Positions 27,432 to 36,844 of a DNA stretch of 64,000 bases are shown here, piece by piece. Both the position numbers and the translations under genes were made by a program. How positions within the stretch are numbered: the stretch's first letter is position 1; each line of letters begins with the position of its first letter. Source of the stretch: Comamonas testosteroni (GTDB taxonomy: Bacteria; Pseudomonadota; Gammaproteobacteria; Burkholderiales; Burkholderiaceae_C); contig NZ_CP043568.1 of NCBI RefSeq assembly GCF_014076415.1, positions 3,534,001 through 3,598,000 of the forward strand, written 5' to 3'. The notes below the pieces were generated by a model, which saw only the letters and a program-made list of their open reading frames with translations, was not told the DNA's origin and searched no databases.

Positions 27432-27974
27432 TCACTTGCGCGGGCGCAGCAGCATTTCGTCGCCGCTCATCTGCACATCGAAGTAGCGCAGAAAGTTCTG
27501 GCCCAGCAAGGCGTCGTCACTATCGTCACCCGTATAGCCCGTGCCCACGCGCACATCGCGCACACGCAGGCTGGCGATACGGACCTCGCCGGCGGTGACG
27601 ATGCGGCCGTCACGTTCGCCGTTGGCCGTGCGAAAACGTACCTTCTCGCCGCCCTCCAGGCCGGCACGCTCGGCCAGCGCATCGGTCACGCTGACCGAGG
27701 TGGCCCCGGTATCGACCATAAAGGTGACGGGCTGATCGTTCACATAGCCCTTGACGCGGAAGTGCCCGTCCATGCCGCGCTCTATGCGCACCGTGCCATC
27801 GGCCATGACCTTGGCCTGGGCTGGCTTGAGGAAATACTGCATGGCCAGATACATTGCGCCCATGACCACCAGCCAGAACAGCAGAAACAGCATGGTGCTG
27901 CGCCGTGCCACGGATTGCGGGGAAGGTTCGGACTCTGGCGAGGACTGGGGCGGCGGCGTGACATTCAGGCGCAT
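27432..27974 (-). CDS. Membrane-anchored retropepsin-like aspartic protease
   Basis: 180 residues. One membrane helix (MLFLLFWLVVMGAMYLAMQY, about residues 28-47) is followed by a single-lobe aspartyl protease domain with the catalytic triad in FMVDTGATSVSVT and the late LLGQNFLRYFDV. This matches the clan AA, TIGR02281-type proteins of proteobacteria, which act as dimers. The start at 27974 is chosen over an upstream in-frame start because it puts a short tail before the helix. Target unknown; active side expected in the periplasm. Confidence 0.85.
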   Translation of the reverse strand: MRLNVTPPPQSSPESEPSPQSVARRSTMLFLLFWLVVMGAMYLAMQYFLKPAQAKVMADGTVRIERGMDGHFRVKGYVNDQPVTFMVDTGATSVSVTDALAERAGLEGGEKVRFRTANGERDGRIVTAGEVRIASLRVRDVRVGTGYTGDDSDDALLGQNFLRYFDVQMSGDEMLLRPRK

Positions 27975-28118
27975 GGACAGGCAAACAAGCTGAGGACAAT
28001 GCAGCCATTTTGCCAAGACCGGCGCCAAGGTCATACCCGGCCACTACGGCGCCAGCGCAGCTACCGCGCTTACATTGAAGCTTGTTTGCAAATCTACCGG
28101 CCTTGCAGGCCTTCCCAT

Positions 28119-28889
28119 ATGAACACATCCAAGCTGCCCGCCCTGGTGCTGCACTATATTTTCGATCCTCTGTGTGGCTGGTGCTATGCCGCCGCCCCGC
28201 TGGTCAAGGCCGCGCGCGAGGTGCCCGGCATCGAGGTTCAATGGCATGCCGGCGGCATGCTGACCGGAGCCCACACGCGCACCATCACCGCGGACTGGCG
28301 TGACAAGGTCATGCCCAGCGACCAGCGCATTGCCGAGATGACGGGCCAGCCTTTTGGCGATGCCTATCTCAACGGCCTGCTCAACGACATTGGCGCGCCG
28401 CTGGACTCCGAGCCCCCGACCACGGCCCTGCTGGCCGCCGAAGCGCTGGCCGGCAAGGGCCTGGAGATGCTGGCTGCCGAGCAGAAAGCCCATTATGTGG
28501 AGGGCCGCCGCATCAGCGAACCCGCCGTGCTACGCGAGCTGGCGGCCGGCATCGGTCTGGACAGCGCGGCCTATGACATGGCCTACGCCGAGCAAAGCGG
28601 CGCAGCCACGCAAAAGCATATTGCCGAAAGCCGCCAATGGCTTGGCATGGTGCAGGGCCAGGGCTTCCCCACCCTGGCGCTGGAGTTCGACCACCCCGAG
28701 CAGGCTGGCCAACGCGCCGTGCAGCGCATCGAGATCGGCGAATGGCTGGGCGATGTCGACGGCTGGAAGCAGCAGCTGGCCGCCTGGGCCGAGCAGATTG
28801 CCGAGCTCAATCAGCAGCAGGCCGGCGACACCGACACCAGTAGCGACCCCAGTTGCGGCCCCGACGGCTGCGAGCTGCCACCGCGCTAA
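28119..28889 (+). CDS. DsbA-family protein with CGWC active site
   Basis: 256 residues. HYIFDPLCGWCYAAAPLVKA holds a thioredoxin-fold CxxC, and the inserted helical domain plus GFPTLALEF (cis-proline loop) fit the FrnE-like/DsbA branch. No signal peptide, so it is cytoplasmic. The C-terminus adds a short cysteine pair (PSCGPDGCELPP). Divergent from the protease gene. It may be an isomerase or oxidoreductase; no substrate can be deduced. Confidence 0.87.
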   Translation: MNTSKLPALVLHYIFDPLCGWCYAAAPLVKAAREVPGIEVQWHAGGMLTGAHTRTITADWRDKVMPSDQRIAEMTGQPFGDAYLNGLLNDIGAPLDSEPPTTALLAAEALAGKGLEMLAAEQKAHYVEGRRISEPAVLRELAAGIGLDSAAYDMAYAEQSGAATQKHIAESRQWLGMVQGQGFPTLALEFDHPEQAGQRAVQRIEIGEWLGDVDGWKQQLAAWAEQIAELNQQQAGDTDTSSDPSCGPDGCELPPR

Positions 28890-29043
28890 GCGGCATGGCC
28901 TGCGCGGCAGATACTCTTTTATTCATAGCTTACAGCGCTTTTTATTTAAAGAATTCAGACATTAATCAATCTGAACTCCTTATCCATCAAGCGCAAGAAG
29001 CTATGTTTTTAGAATCTTTCTGCCACGACCCGGCACCCTGTCG

Positions 29044-31431
29044 CTACTGCAGCAGGGCATAGGCGATCACATAGTCACCGCGCTTGGGCGACTGGCGTGC
29101 GCCGCCGGCGGTGATCACCACATACTGCCTGCCGGTTCTGGGCGAGACATAGCTCATCGGCCCGCCCTGGCTGCCCACCGGCAGGCGTGAGCGCCAGATC
29201 TCCTTGCCGTTGGCGCTGTCGAAGGCGCGCAGATAGAAGTCCTGCGTGCCCGCGAAGAACACCAGCCCCGACTTGGTGACCATGGAAGGCCCCAGCGTGG
29301 GCATGCCGATGGGAATTGGCAGCCACATGGGAATGCCCAGAGGACCGGTGTCGCGCACCGTGCCCACGGGCACCTGCCATTTGATCTGCCGGGATTTCAG
29401 ATCCACGGCCGTCATGGTGCCGAAAGGCGGCTTCTGGCAGGGAATGCCCAGCGGCGACAGAAAGCGCTGGCGCATGGCGCCGAACGGCGTGCCCTCCTGG
29501 GGCACGGCCCCCATCTCGATGCCGCTGGCACCGGGCTTCATATCGGCGCGCGCAATCATGTAGTTCGCCAGACCCAGGCGCATATCGTTGACGAACATGG
29601 TCTGGCTGATCGGGTCTATGGAAACGCTGCCCCAGTTCATGCCACCCAAGGACCCAGGAAACTGCAGCGTCGGCCCCATGCCCGGCGGCGTGAACACACC
29701 TTGATGCTGCATGTCCTTGAAGGCAATCCGGCACAGCAACTGGTCGAAGGGCGTGGCCCCCCACATATCGGACTCATTGAGGGTCTGGTTGCCGATATTG
29801 GGCATGCCAGTGGAATGGGGCTGTGTCGGCGCATAGCGCTCGCCGGGTACATGGCCTTGCGGCACGGGCAGCTCCTGCACCTCGGCCAGAGGCTCACCGG
29901 TCTCGCGGTTGAGCATGAAGATCATGCCCTGCTTGGTCACCTGCAGCAGCGCGGGGTCCACCCCGCCCTGGGCATTGGTCACATCGACCAGAGCAGGCTG
30001 GGAAGGAATGTCGAAGTCCCACAGATCGTGGTGCACGGTCTGGTAGATCCAGCGCGGCTTGCCGGTCCTGATATCCATGGCCACGATGGCGGAGCTGTTC
30101 TTCTCCATCTCCGCAGTGCGCTGCGCCGCATAGAAGTCCGGCGTGGCATTGCCCGTGCCCAGATACGCCAGCCCCAGTCTGGCGTCATAGGACATGCCGC
30201 CCCAGACATTGGGCGAATTGCGCGTATAGGTCTGCCCCTGCGGCGGCTGTCCGGTGATGTCTGCATTGCCCGGGTCCCAGGCCCAGACCAGCTTGCCGCT
30301 GTGCACATCAAAGGCGCGCACCACGCCCGAGGGCTCGTCGGACGAGAAATTGTCGGCCACGCGACCGCCCACGATCACCAGGTTCTCGGCCACCAGCGGC
30401 GCCGAAGTCTGCTGATACCAGCCCTGCTTGACCTCGCCCATGCCCTGGGTCAGATCCAGCACACCGTCCTTGCCGAAGTCGGTGCATGGCTTGCCCGAAT
30501 CGGGATCGAGCGCGATCAGGCGCGCATCGATGGTGGGCAGAAACAGACGACGCCTGCAGCCTGGTGCAACATCTGCGGGCTTGCCGAGTGCGCCAGAGGC
30601 CTTGATTGCGGCCTCGTTGCCATCGAAGTAACCCAGACCCCGGCAGCGCTGCCAATTGGGCGACCTGGCCTCGGGGTCGAATTTCCACTTCTCCTCGCCC
30701 GTATCCACATCCAGCGCCAGCACCTTGCCGTAGGCCGTGCAGACATACAGGCGGTCCCCGATCTGCTGCGGCGTGTTCTGGTCTTCGGCGCCCGAGCCCG
30801 TGCTCTGGGGCACATCGCCGGTGCGCGCCGTCCAGGCCACGGCCAGCTTGTCGACATTGTCACGGCTGATCTGCTCGACGGCCGCAAAGCGCTGTCCTGC
30901 GGGGCCCTGCCCCCAGTCCGTCCAGTCCGAGGCCCTGATCTCCATGGAGCCTACCGAAGGCACCTCGGTGACCTCGGGAGCAATCACCCCCTTGGGCGAA
31001 AAGGCACTGACGGCCGTCGCGACGATGCCCAGGCCCAGCACCACCACAGACACCCCGGCGCCAAGGCGTCCGTAGTCGTTCATGACCAGCTTGCCCGCCT
31101 CAAGCTGCCCATAGCCCAGAGCCACCAGCAGACCCAGCACGGCAAACACCATCAGGCGCGAAACCAGAGGCCAGAACTCCCAGCCCGCATCCCACCAGGC
31201 CCATAGCAGTGTCAGTACAAAGGCCAGCGCATAGACATGAGCACCGGCCCTGCGCCGCGCCAGCAGCAGTGTGGCCGATGCCAGCAGCGCCAGCCCCATC
31301 AGCACGAAGTACCAGCTGCCTCCCTTGCCCAGCAGAATGCCGCCGCCTATGGCCATGTACAGACCCATCAGCAGCATCAGCAACGCCACTGCAAGCCAGT
31401 ACCAGCGCCCGTCATTGGATGAAGGAGCCAT
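29044..31431 (-). CDS. Membrane-bound PQQ-dependent glucose/quinate/shikimate dehydrogenase
   Basis: 795 residues. Five N-terminal membrane helices (about residues 10-140) precede a large periplasmic beta-propeller with repeated W-motifs and KPRWIYQTVHHDLWDFDIPS. This is the layout of membrane glucose and quinate dehydrogenases that pass electrons to ubiquinone. The start at 31431 follows GAGG and yields MAPSSNDGRWYW; upstream frame is non-family. Substrate (glucose, quinate, other polyol) cannot be fixed. PQQ synthesis genes are not in the window. Confidence 0.92.
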   Translation of the reverse strand: MAPSSNDGRWYWLAVALLMLLMGLYMAIGGGILLGKGGSWYFVLMGLALLASATLLLARRRAGAHVYALAFVLTLLWAWWDAGWEFWPLVSRLMVFAVLGLLVALGYGQLEAGKLVMNDYGRLGAGVSVVVLGLGIVATAVSAFSPKGVIAPEVTEVPSVGSMEIRASDWTDWGQGPAGQRFAAVEQISRDNVDKLAVAWTARTGDVPQSTGSGAEDQNTPQQIGDRLYVCTAYGKVLALDVDTGEEKWKFDPEARSPNWQRCRGLGYFDGNEAAIKASGALGKPADVAPGCRRRLFLPTIDARLIALDPDSGKPCTDFGKDGVLDLTQGMGEVKQGWYQQTSAPLVAENLVIVGGRVADNFSSDEPSGVVRAFDVHSGKLVWAWDPGNADITGQPPQGQTYTRNSPNVWGGMSYDARLGLAYLGTGNATPDFYAAQRTAEMEKNSSAIVAMDIRTGKPRWIYQTVHHDLWDFDIPSQPALVDVTNAQGGVDPALLQVTKQGMIFMLNRETGEPLAEVQELPVPQGHVPGERYAPTQPHSTGMPNIGNQTLNESDMWGATPFDQLLCRIAFKDMQHQGVFTPPGMGPTLQFPGSLGGMNWGSVSIDPISQTMFVNDMRLGLANYMIARADMKPGASGIEMGAVPQEGTPFGAMRQRFLSPLGIPCQKPPFGTMTAVDLKSRQIKWQVPVGTVRDTGPLGIPMWLPIPIGMPTLGPSMVTKSGLVFFAGTQDFYLRAFDSANGKEIWRSRLPVGSQGGPMSYVSPRTGRQYVVITAGGARQSPKRGDYVIAYALLQ

Positions 31432-31549
31432 AGCCTCACCTGAAATTAATTGCCATTTGTGTATTGCACGCTTTAAAGCCGATACACATCGACATACTTT
31501 CGAGGCTTTGCACGCCAGCCCCAGGACTACAAGCGCCAGGTAAGAGGCG

Positions 31550-31580
31550 TAAAAAAACCGCACCGTGGAGACGGCGCGGC
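31550..31580 (-). terminator. Rho-independent terminator of icd
   Basis: On minus, CCGCGCCGT-CTCC-ACGGTGCGG (one mismatch) is followed by seven Ts. It lies 55 bases beyond the icd stop. Confidence 0.8.
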
Positions 31581-31634
31581 GGCTGAAGTGACGGTACCGG
31601 CAGATCTCGCAGGCTGCCGGGCAGGCAGCGCAGC

Positions 31635-32897
31635 TCAGTCCATCATCGAAATCACCACATCCCCGAAGCCCGAGCAGGACACCTGGGTCGCTCCGTCCAT
31701 CAGACGGGCGAAGTCATAGGTCACATGCTTGCTCTGGATGGCTTTTTCCAGCGACTCGACGATCAGATCCGCAGCCTCGCGCCAGCCCATGTGGCGCAGC
31801 ATCATCTCGGCGCACAGAATCATGGAGCCGGGGTTCACATAATCCTTGCCGGCATAGCGCGGCGCCGTGCCGTGGGTGGCTTCGAAGCAGGCAATGCTCT
31901 CCGACAGATTGGCGCCGGGAGCAATGCCGATGCCGCCCACCTGCGCGGCCAGTGCATCCGAGATGTAGTCGCCGTTGAGGTTGAGCGTGGCCACCACCGA
32001 ATATTCGGCCGGACGCATCAGAATCTGCTGCAGGAATGCGTCGGTGATCGAGTCCTTGATGATGATGTCCTTGCCCGTCTTCGGGTGCTTGATGCGGCAC
32101 CAGGGGCCGCCGTCGATCAGCTCGGCAGCGAACTCGCGCTGCGCCAGCGCATAGCCCCAGTCACGGAAGGCGCCTTCCGTGTACTTCATGATGTTGCCCT
32201 TGTGAACCAGGGTCACGCTGGGCTTGTTGTTGTCGATGGCGTACTGGATGGCCTTGCGCACCAGGCGCTCAGTACCCTCGCGCGAGACGGGCTTGATGCC
32301 GATGCCAGAAGTTTCGGGAAAGCGGATCTTGTTGGCTCCCATCTCCTTGGCCAGGAAGTCGATGAGCTTTTTCGCCTTCTCGCTGCCGGCCGCGTATTCG
32401 ATGCCTGCATAGATGTCCTCCGAGTTCTCGCGGAAGATCACCATATTTGTCTTCTCGGGCTCCTTGAGCGGCGAAGGCACGCCCTTGAAGTACTGCACGG
32501 GGCGCAGGCAGACATAAAGATCCAGTTCCTGGCGCAGTGCCACGTTCAGCGAGCGGATGCCGCCGCCCACGGGCGTGGTCAGCGGGCCCTTGATGGACAC
32601 GGCATAGTCGCGCACTGCGGCCACGGTTTCCTCGGGCAGCCAGACATCGGGGCCGTAGATGCGCGTGGCCTTCTCACCCGCATACACCTCCATCCAGGCA
32701 ATCTTGCGCTGCCCGCCATATACCTTGGCAACGGCAGCGTCTGCCACCTTGCGCATCACCGGCGTCACATCAACACCGACACCATCGCCCTCAATGAACG
32801 GAATGATGGGCTGATCGGGAACGTTCAGCGTCTTGTCCGCATTGACGGTGATTTTCTCGCCCTGCGACGGTACCTGGATGTGCTGGGAAGCGCTCAT
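31635..32897 (-). CDS. icd: NADP-dependent isocitrate dehydrogenase, homodimeric type
   Basis: 420 residues, normal for E. coli-type Icd. Landmarks: [30 protein letters not shown] with the regulatory serine, [17 protein letters not shown], and [20 protein letters not shown]. It catalyses the oxidative decarboxylation of isocitrate in the TCA cycle. The ATG at 32897 is chosen as the family start; upstream in-frame sequence is unrelated. A second, non-homologous monomeric enzyme is encoded at 44840-47074. Confidence 0.95.
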   Translation of the reverse strand: MSASQHIQVPSQGEKITVNADKTLNVPDQPIIPFIEGDGVGVDVTPVMRKVADAAVAKVYGGQRKIAWMEVYAGEKATRIYGPDVWLPEETVAAVRDYAVSIKGPLTTPVGGGIRSLNVALRQELDLYVCLRPVQYFKGVPSPLKEPEKTNMVIFRENSEDIYAGIEYAAGSEKAKKLIDFLAKEMGANKIRFPETSGIGIKPVSREGTERLVRKAIQYAIDNNKPSVTLVHKGNIMKYTEGAFRDWGYALAQREFAAELIDGGPWCRIKHPKTGKDIIIKDSITDAFLQQILMRPAEYSVVATLNLNGDYISDALAAQVGGIGIAPGANLSESIACFEATHGTAPRYAGKDYVNPGSMILCAEMMLRHMGWREAADLIVESLEKAIQSKHVTYDFARLMDGATQVSCSGFGDVVISMMD

Positions 32898-33108
32898 GCT
32901 CTGAAATCTCCTAGTCCTTGATGGTGTGCGGCGGCGCACCTTGCTGGTGCATTTTGCATATGACCGAATTCTGACACCACTACACCGCACAAATTCTAAG
33001 AAACCACCGGTAAATGCCTGTCAACGCCGGCACAGCAAGGCCGTTGAAAGACTGTGAGGCGCAGATGGCCTGCGCTGAACAAACCCTGAAACCAGGCATT
33101 GCCGCATC

Positions 33109-33405
33109 TTGAGGAAATTGGCACACACGAAAAAACTACTCGCTGTTCTGATTGCCGGTACGTTCGCCGCTGGCGCATTCGCTCAAGCCGCTGCGCCTGC
33201 GAAACCTGCCACCCCTGCCACCCCTGCTGCCCCAGCCGCAGCCACCGCACCTGCGGCCATGCCGGCCGCAGCAACACCTGCAGCCCCCTCTGCGGCGCCC
33301 GCTGCAGCACCGGCCCCCGCAGCCAAGCATGCCAAGTCCATGCACAAGCCTGCCAAGTCCCACGCCAAGCACAGCACCAAGAAAGCTGGCAAGCCTGCTG
33401 CCTGA
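33109..33405 (+). CDS. Alanine/proline/lysine-rich secreted protein, Asr-like
   Basis: About 98 residues. A signal peptide (KKLLAVLIAGTFAAGAFAQ) is followed by Ala-Pro-rich low-complexity sequence and a basic tail with several His-Ala-Lys steps (AKHAKSMHKPAKSHAKHSTK). Composition and layout resemble enterobacterial acid-shock protein Asr, but low complexity makes homology unprovable. No ATG is available; TTG at 33109 or 33118 must be used. Expected in the periplasm. Confidence 0.65.
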   Translation: MRKLAHTKKLLAVLIAGTFAAGAFAQAAAPAKPATPATPAAPAAATAPAAMPAAATPAAPSAAPAAAPAPAAKHAKSMHKPAKSHAKHSTKKAGKPAA

Positions 33406-33467
33406 CGAGCACTGAAGGCGGCACCGGCGCGGGACCCTGAGGTGTCGCACCCGCTGCCGGCAAGCGC

Positions 33468-33505
33468 AAAAAGCCCGCAGAATTCGGATTTCTGTGGGCT
33501 TTGTG
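33468..33505 (+). terminator. Rho-independent terminator after the Asr-like gene
   Basis: AAAGCCCGCAGAA pairs with TTTCTGTGGGCTTT (one wobble) around a short loop, followed by GTGGTTTG. It separates the Asr-like gene from the DUF192 gene. Confidence 0.75.
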
Positions 33506-33590
33506 GTTTGTGGCATGCGGGTTTCAGGCGACATTCGGCCCCAATGCCTTAGGCTGTCGGCTTTCGACTCTTTTTTGGCATGCAAGGCTT

Positions 33591-34124
33591 ATGAAGAACT
33601 TCTCCAGCCAGACCTCTGACTCACGCCAATGCGGCTGGCGTGCGCGCACCATGTTGCTGGCCGCAGCGGCCCTGTTCGGACTGCTGGGCACCGCTCCGGC
33701 AATGGCCGGCGATCAAGGTCAGCCCCAGACGAACCTGCGCCGCATCGACCTGACGGCCGGCATGTACCGCATCGACACCCAACTGGCCGTCACGCCGCAG
33801 CAGCGCGAGATCGGTCTCATGTTCCGCAAGGAGATGCCGCAGCAGGAAGGCATGCTCTTTGTCTTCGAGGTACCCGGCGTGCAGTGCTTCTGGATGCGCA
33901 ACACCATCCTGCCGCTGACCGCGGCCTTTGTGGCCGATGACGGCACCATCGTCAACCTGGCCGATATGAAACCCATGAGCGAAGACTCCCACTGCTCGGC
34001 CAAGCCCGTGCGCTATGTGCTGGAGATGAACCAGGGCTGGTTCGCCAAGCGCGGCATCAAGGCCGGCACCAAACTGGGCGGCAGCCTGTTCACGGCCGCG
34101 CTCCGGCCTGCAGCCAAGCCATAA
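33591..34124 (+). CDS. DUF192 family exported protein
   Basis: 177 residues. A signal peptide (MLLAAAALFGLLGTAPAMAG, about residues 21-40) precedes the DUF192 domain: VTPQQREIGLMFRKEMPQQE, VQCFWMRNTILPLTAAFV, then a C-terminal EMNQGWFAKRGIKAG. The family is widespread, periplasmic and of unproven function. The start is the ATG at 33591; upstream sequence is the terminator of the preceding gene. Confidence 0.88.
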   Translation: MKNFSSQTSDSRQCGWRARTMLLAAAALFGLLGTAPAMAGDQGQPQTNLRRIDLTAGMYRIDTQLAVTPQQREIGLMFRKEMPQQEGMLFVFEVPGVQCFWMRNTILPLTAAFVADDGTIVNLADMKPMSEDSHCSAKPVRYVLEMNQGWFAKRGIKAGTKLGGSLFTAALRPAAKP

Positions 34125-34133
34125 TCGCCTTCC

Positions 34134-34505
34134 ATGCACGCATTGCGCTCATCGTTGTCGCTCACCCGGCTGATCCTGGCCTGGTTTGCACTGACGCTGG
34201 GCGTCGCCGTGGCATCACCCCTGGTCCACCCCCAGGGCTTCGAGCTGGTCTGCACGGCCAGCGGCGACATCAAGCTCGTGGCACTGGGCGACAGCGCCGC
34301 GCCGGGCATGGGCCACCATCAGCTCGATTGCCCCATGTGCCTGACTGCTGGCGCACCGCCGCCAGCCCTGCCGCAGATGGATGTTCCCCGCCATCAGCCG
34401 CTGGCCCACGCGCTGCTGCCCCTGGTGGCAGCGCATATCGCATCCGTCACGCGCGCGCCCCTGCCGGCGCGCGGCCCGCCTTCGCCGACTCCCCTGTCCT
34501 CTTGA
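34134..34505 (+). CDS. DUF2946-type exported protein, likely metal-related
   Basis: 123 residues. N-terminal signal-like helix (LTRLILAWFALTLGVAVASP), then a core with VCTASGDIKLVAL and HHQLDCPMCLTAG, the Cys/His pattern of DUF2946. Such proteins are often encoded beside TonB-dependent copper or siderophore receptors, as here (next gene on the same strand). A role in periplasmic metal handling is inferred. The C-terminus is proline-rich. Confidence 0.72.
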   Translation: MHALRSSLSLTRLILAWFALTLGVAVASPLVHPQGFELVCTASGDIKLVALGDSAAPGMGHHQLDCPMCLTAGAPPPALPQMDVPRHQPLAHALLPLVAAHIASVTRAPLPARGPPSPTPLSS

Positions 34506-34599
34506 ATCGCCGCCGGGCCTGCTGACGCGCGCCCGGCCCTCCTGCGCCCACGGGCGCGGGACCGCGCCGCATGCGCGGCGCAAGACCCGGAGTCAGTTC

Positions 34600-36831
34600 G
34601 TGAATTCTTTCCCCTTCCCCGCGATGGCGGCGCTGCTGCGCCTGCCCACCACCATTTTTCGTCCCCATCCCGTGGCCACGGCACTGTGCTGTGCGCTGGG
34701 CGCCGCATGGGCGCCAGCCGCGCACGCGCAGGCCCTGGCCGAGGCGGCACTGCCCGCCGTCGAAGTCTCCGACCAGGCCACGGCCGACGCCAACGGCCTG
34801 CTGCCCCTCAACAAGACCGTGGGCACCGCCAGCCGCCTGGGCCTGACGGCGCGCGAGACGCCGGCTTCGGTGCACATCGTGGACCGTGCCGCCATCGAGG
34901 CGCGCGGCGCCCAGGATACGCAGGAGATCCTGCGCTCCATCCCGGGCGTGACGGCCTACAGCCCGCCCGGCAACATCGGCATCAGCTACCGGGGCTTCGG
35001 CACGGGGTCGGTCAGCCAGCTGTTCAACGGCATCAATCTCCAGTACTCGATCGCGGCGCGGCCCGTGGACAGCTGGATCTACGACCGCGTCGAGGCCATC
35101 GGCGGCGCCTCCAGCTTCCTCTATGGCGCGGGCGGCGTGGGCGGCACGCTGAACTACATCACCAAGCTGGCCCAGCGCGACCATTTCACCGAAGGCCAGC
35201 TGCGCCTGGGCAGCCACGGGCTCAAGGAGGCCTCGGTGGGGTTGAACCGGCGCCTGGGCGATGCCACCGACACCCAGGGCAGCACCCACTACCTGCGCCT
35301 GGACCTCAACCACCGCGATGCAGGCAGCTGGGTGGGCGGCACGCAGTCGCGCTCCACGCAGCTGGCGGCCTCGCTGCTGTCCGACCTCGGTGGCGGCCTG
35401 ACCCATACCCTGGCCTACGAGGCGCAGCACGAGCGCGTGGACCGCCCCTACTGGGGCACGCCGCTGCTCAATCCGCTGCGCGGCCAGGCGCGCGTGGATG
35501 AAGGCACCGTGGGCCAGAACTACAACAGCGCCGACGGTCTCTATGCCCAGCGCGTGCAGTGGCTGCGCTCCATCACCGAATGGCGCGCCAACGACCGGCT
35601 CAAGCTCAGCAACACCTTCTATGCCTACGACGCACTGCGCGACTACCGCAATGTGGAGACCTACCGCTTCACGCCCGACAACAGCGCCGTCATCCGCTCG
35701 GCCGCGCTGCTGCAGCGCCATGACCAGCGCATGGTGGGCGACCGCATCGAGGGCAGCTACCTGGGCGAGCTGGCCGGCCGGCGCAGCGAGTGGGCCTTCG
35801 GCCTGGACGTGAGCGTGAACCGCCAGACACGGTTTCCGAACAGCCTGTCGGGCACGGTGAGCATGGTCAACCCCTACGATTTCGCCACCGAGAACTTCCA
35901 CGACATCCCCGGCATGGCGCCAGGCTTCCGACCCGACCGCGACAACAAGGTCACCACCACCGCGCTCTACCTGGAAAACCGCACGGCCCTCACGCCCGCC
36001 CTGCACCTGCTGACCGCCCTGCGCCATGAACGCATCGATGTGGACCTGACCAACCGGCGTGATGTGACGCCCGCCCTGCCCGCCAGCTACAGCCGCGGCT
36101 ACAGCCCCACCACGGGGCGGGTCGGACTGGTCTGGGATGCCTCCCCCGAGGCCAATCTCTATGCGCAGTTCGCCACGGCCGCCGATCCCCCGTCGGGCAT
36201 GCTCATGGGCGCCTCGTTCTCGGACGCGATCAACAACACGGAATTGACCACGGGCCGCCAGTTCGAGGCCGGCAGCAAGCTGTCGTTCTGGCAAGGCAAG
36301 GGAACGGCGGCGCTGGCGGTCTATCACATCACGCGCCGCAACCTGTCCACCCAGGACCCGCAGGACGCCACGCGCACGGTACTGGTGGGCCAGCAGTCAT
36401 CGCGCGGGGTGGAGCTGTCCATGGGCCTGGCTCCCACGCCGCGCTGGTCCATCCAGGGCAGCTGGAGCCATGTGGATGCGCGCTACGACAACTACCAGCA
36501 AGGCGGGGTGTCACTGGCCGGCAAGCGGCCCACGAACACGCCATCCAGCGTGTTCAATCTCTGGACCAGCTACCGCATCACGCCGGCACTGGAGGTCAAC
36601 GCCGGGCTGCGCCGGGTCGGCGGCATCTATGCCGATGCGGCCAACACCCTGTCCTGGCCCGCCTACACCCTGCTGGACCTGGGATTGAGCTACCGGATCG
36701 ATCCGCGCATGACCGTGGTCGCACGCCTGCGCAACGCCACGGATCGCACCTACGCCGCCAGCCTGACCAGCACCATGGCCTACCTGGGCGCGCCGCGCAC
36801 GGCCGACATCGCCTTGCGCATCGCCTTCTGA
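34600..36831 (+). CDS. TonB-dependent outer-membrane siderophore/metal receptor
   Basis: 743 residues from a GTG at 34600, preferred because GGAG lies seven bases upstream; an ATG at 34624 is the alternative. Signal peptide ends HAQA; a VEVSD segment may be the TonB box. The plug domain (about residues 75-195) contains ARETPASVHIVDRAAIEARG and VEAIGGASSFLYGAGGVGGT; the rest is a 22-strand barrel ending in ALRIAF with terminal Phe. Family match is to TonB-dependent siderophore receptors. A PepSY membrane protein follows at once, as in iron or copper uptake loci. Ligand unknown. Confidence 0.9.
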   Translation: MNSFPFPAMAALLRLPTTIFRPHPVATALCCALGAAWAPAAHAQALAEAALPAVEVSDQATADANGLLPLNKTVGTASRLGLTARETPASVHIVDRAAIEARGAQDTQEILRSIPGVTAYSPPGNIGISYRGFGTGSVSQLFNGINLQYSIAARPVDSWIYDRVEAIGGASSFLYGAGGVGGTLNYITKLAQRDHFTEGQLRLGSHGLKEASVGLNRRLGDATDTQGSTHYLRLDLNHRDAGSWVGGTQSRSTQLAASLLSDLGGGLTHTLAYEAQHERVDRPYWGTPLLNPLRGQARVDEGTVGQNYNSADGLYAQRVQWLRSITEWRANDRLKLSNTFYAYDALRDYRNVETYRFTPDNSAVIRSAALLQRHDQRMVGDRIEGSYLGELAGRRSEWAFGLDVSVNRQTRFPNSLSGTVSMVNPYDFATENFHDIPGMAPGFRPDRDNKVTTTALYLENRTALTPALHLLTALRHERIDVDLTNRRDVTPALPASYSRGYSPTTGRVGLVWDASPEANLYAQFATAADPPSGMLMGASFSDAINNTELTTGRQFEAGSKLSFWQGKGTAALAVYHITRRNLSTQDPQDATRTVLVGQQSSRGVELSMGLAPTPRWSIQGSWSHVDARYDNYQQGGVSLAGKRPTNTPSSVFNLWTSYRITPALEVNAGLRRVGGIYADAANTLSWPAYTLLDLGLSYRIDPRMTVVARLRNATDRTYAASLTSTMAYLGAPRTADIALRIAF

Positions 36832-36844
36832 ACGGGGCCTCGCC

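Noticed and set aside
33220..33400. GCC/CCT-rich stretch considered as a tandem repeat or CRISPR-like array
   Set aside because: It is the Ala/Pro-coding part of the Asr-like gene; units are irregular and there are no spacers.
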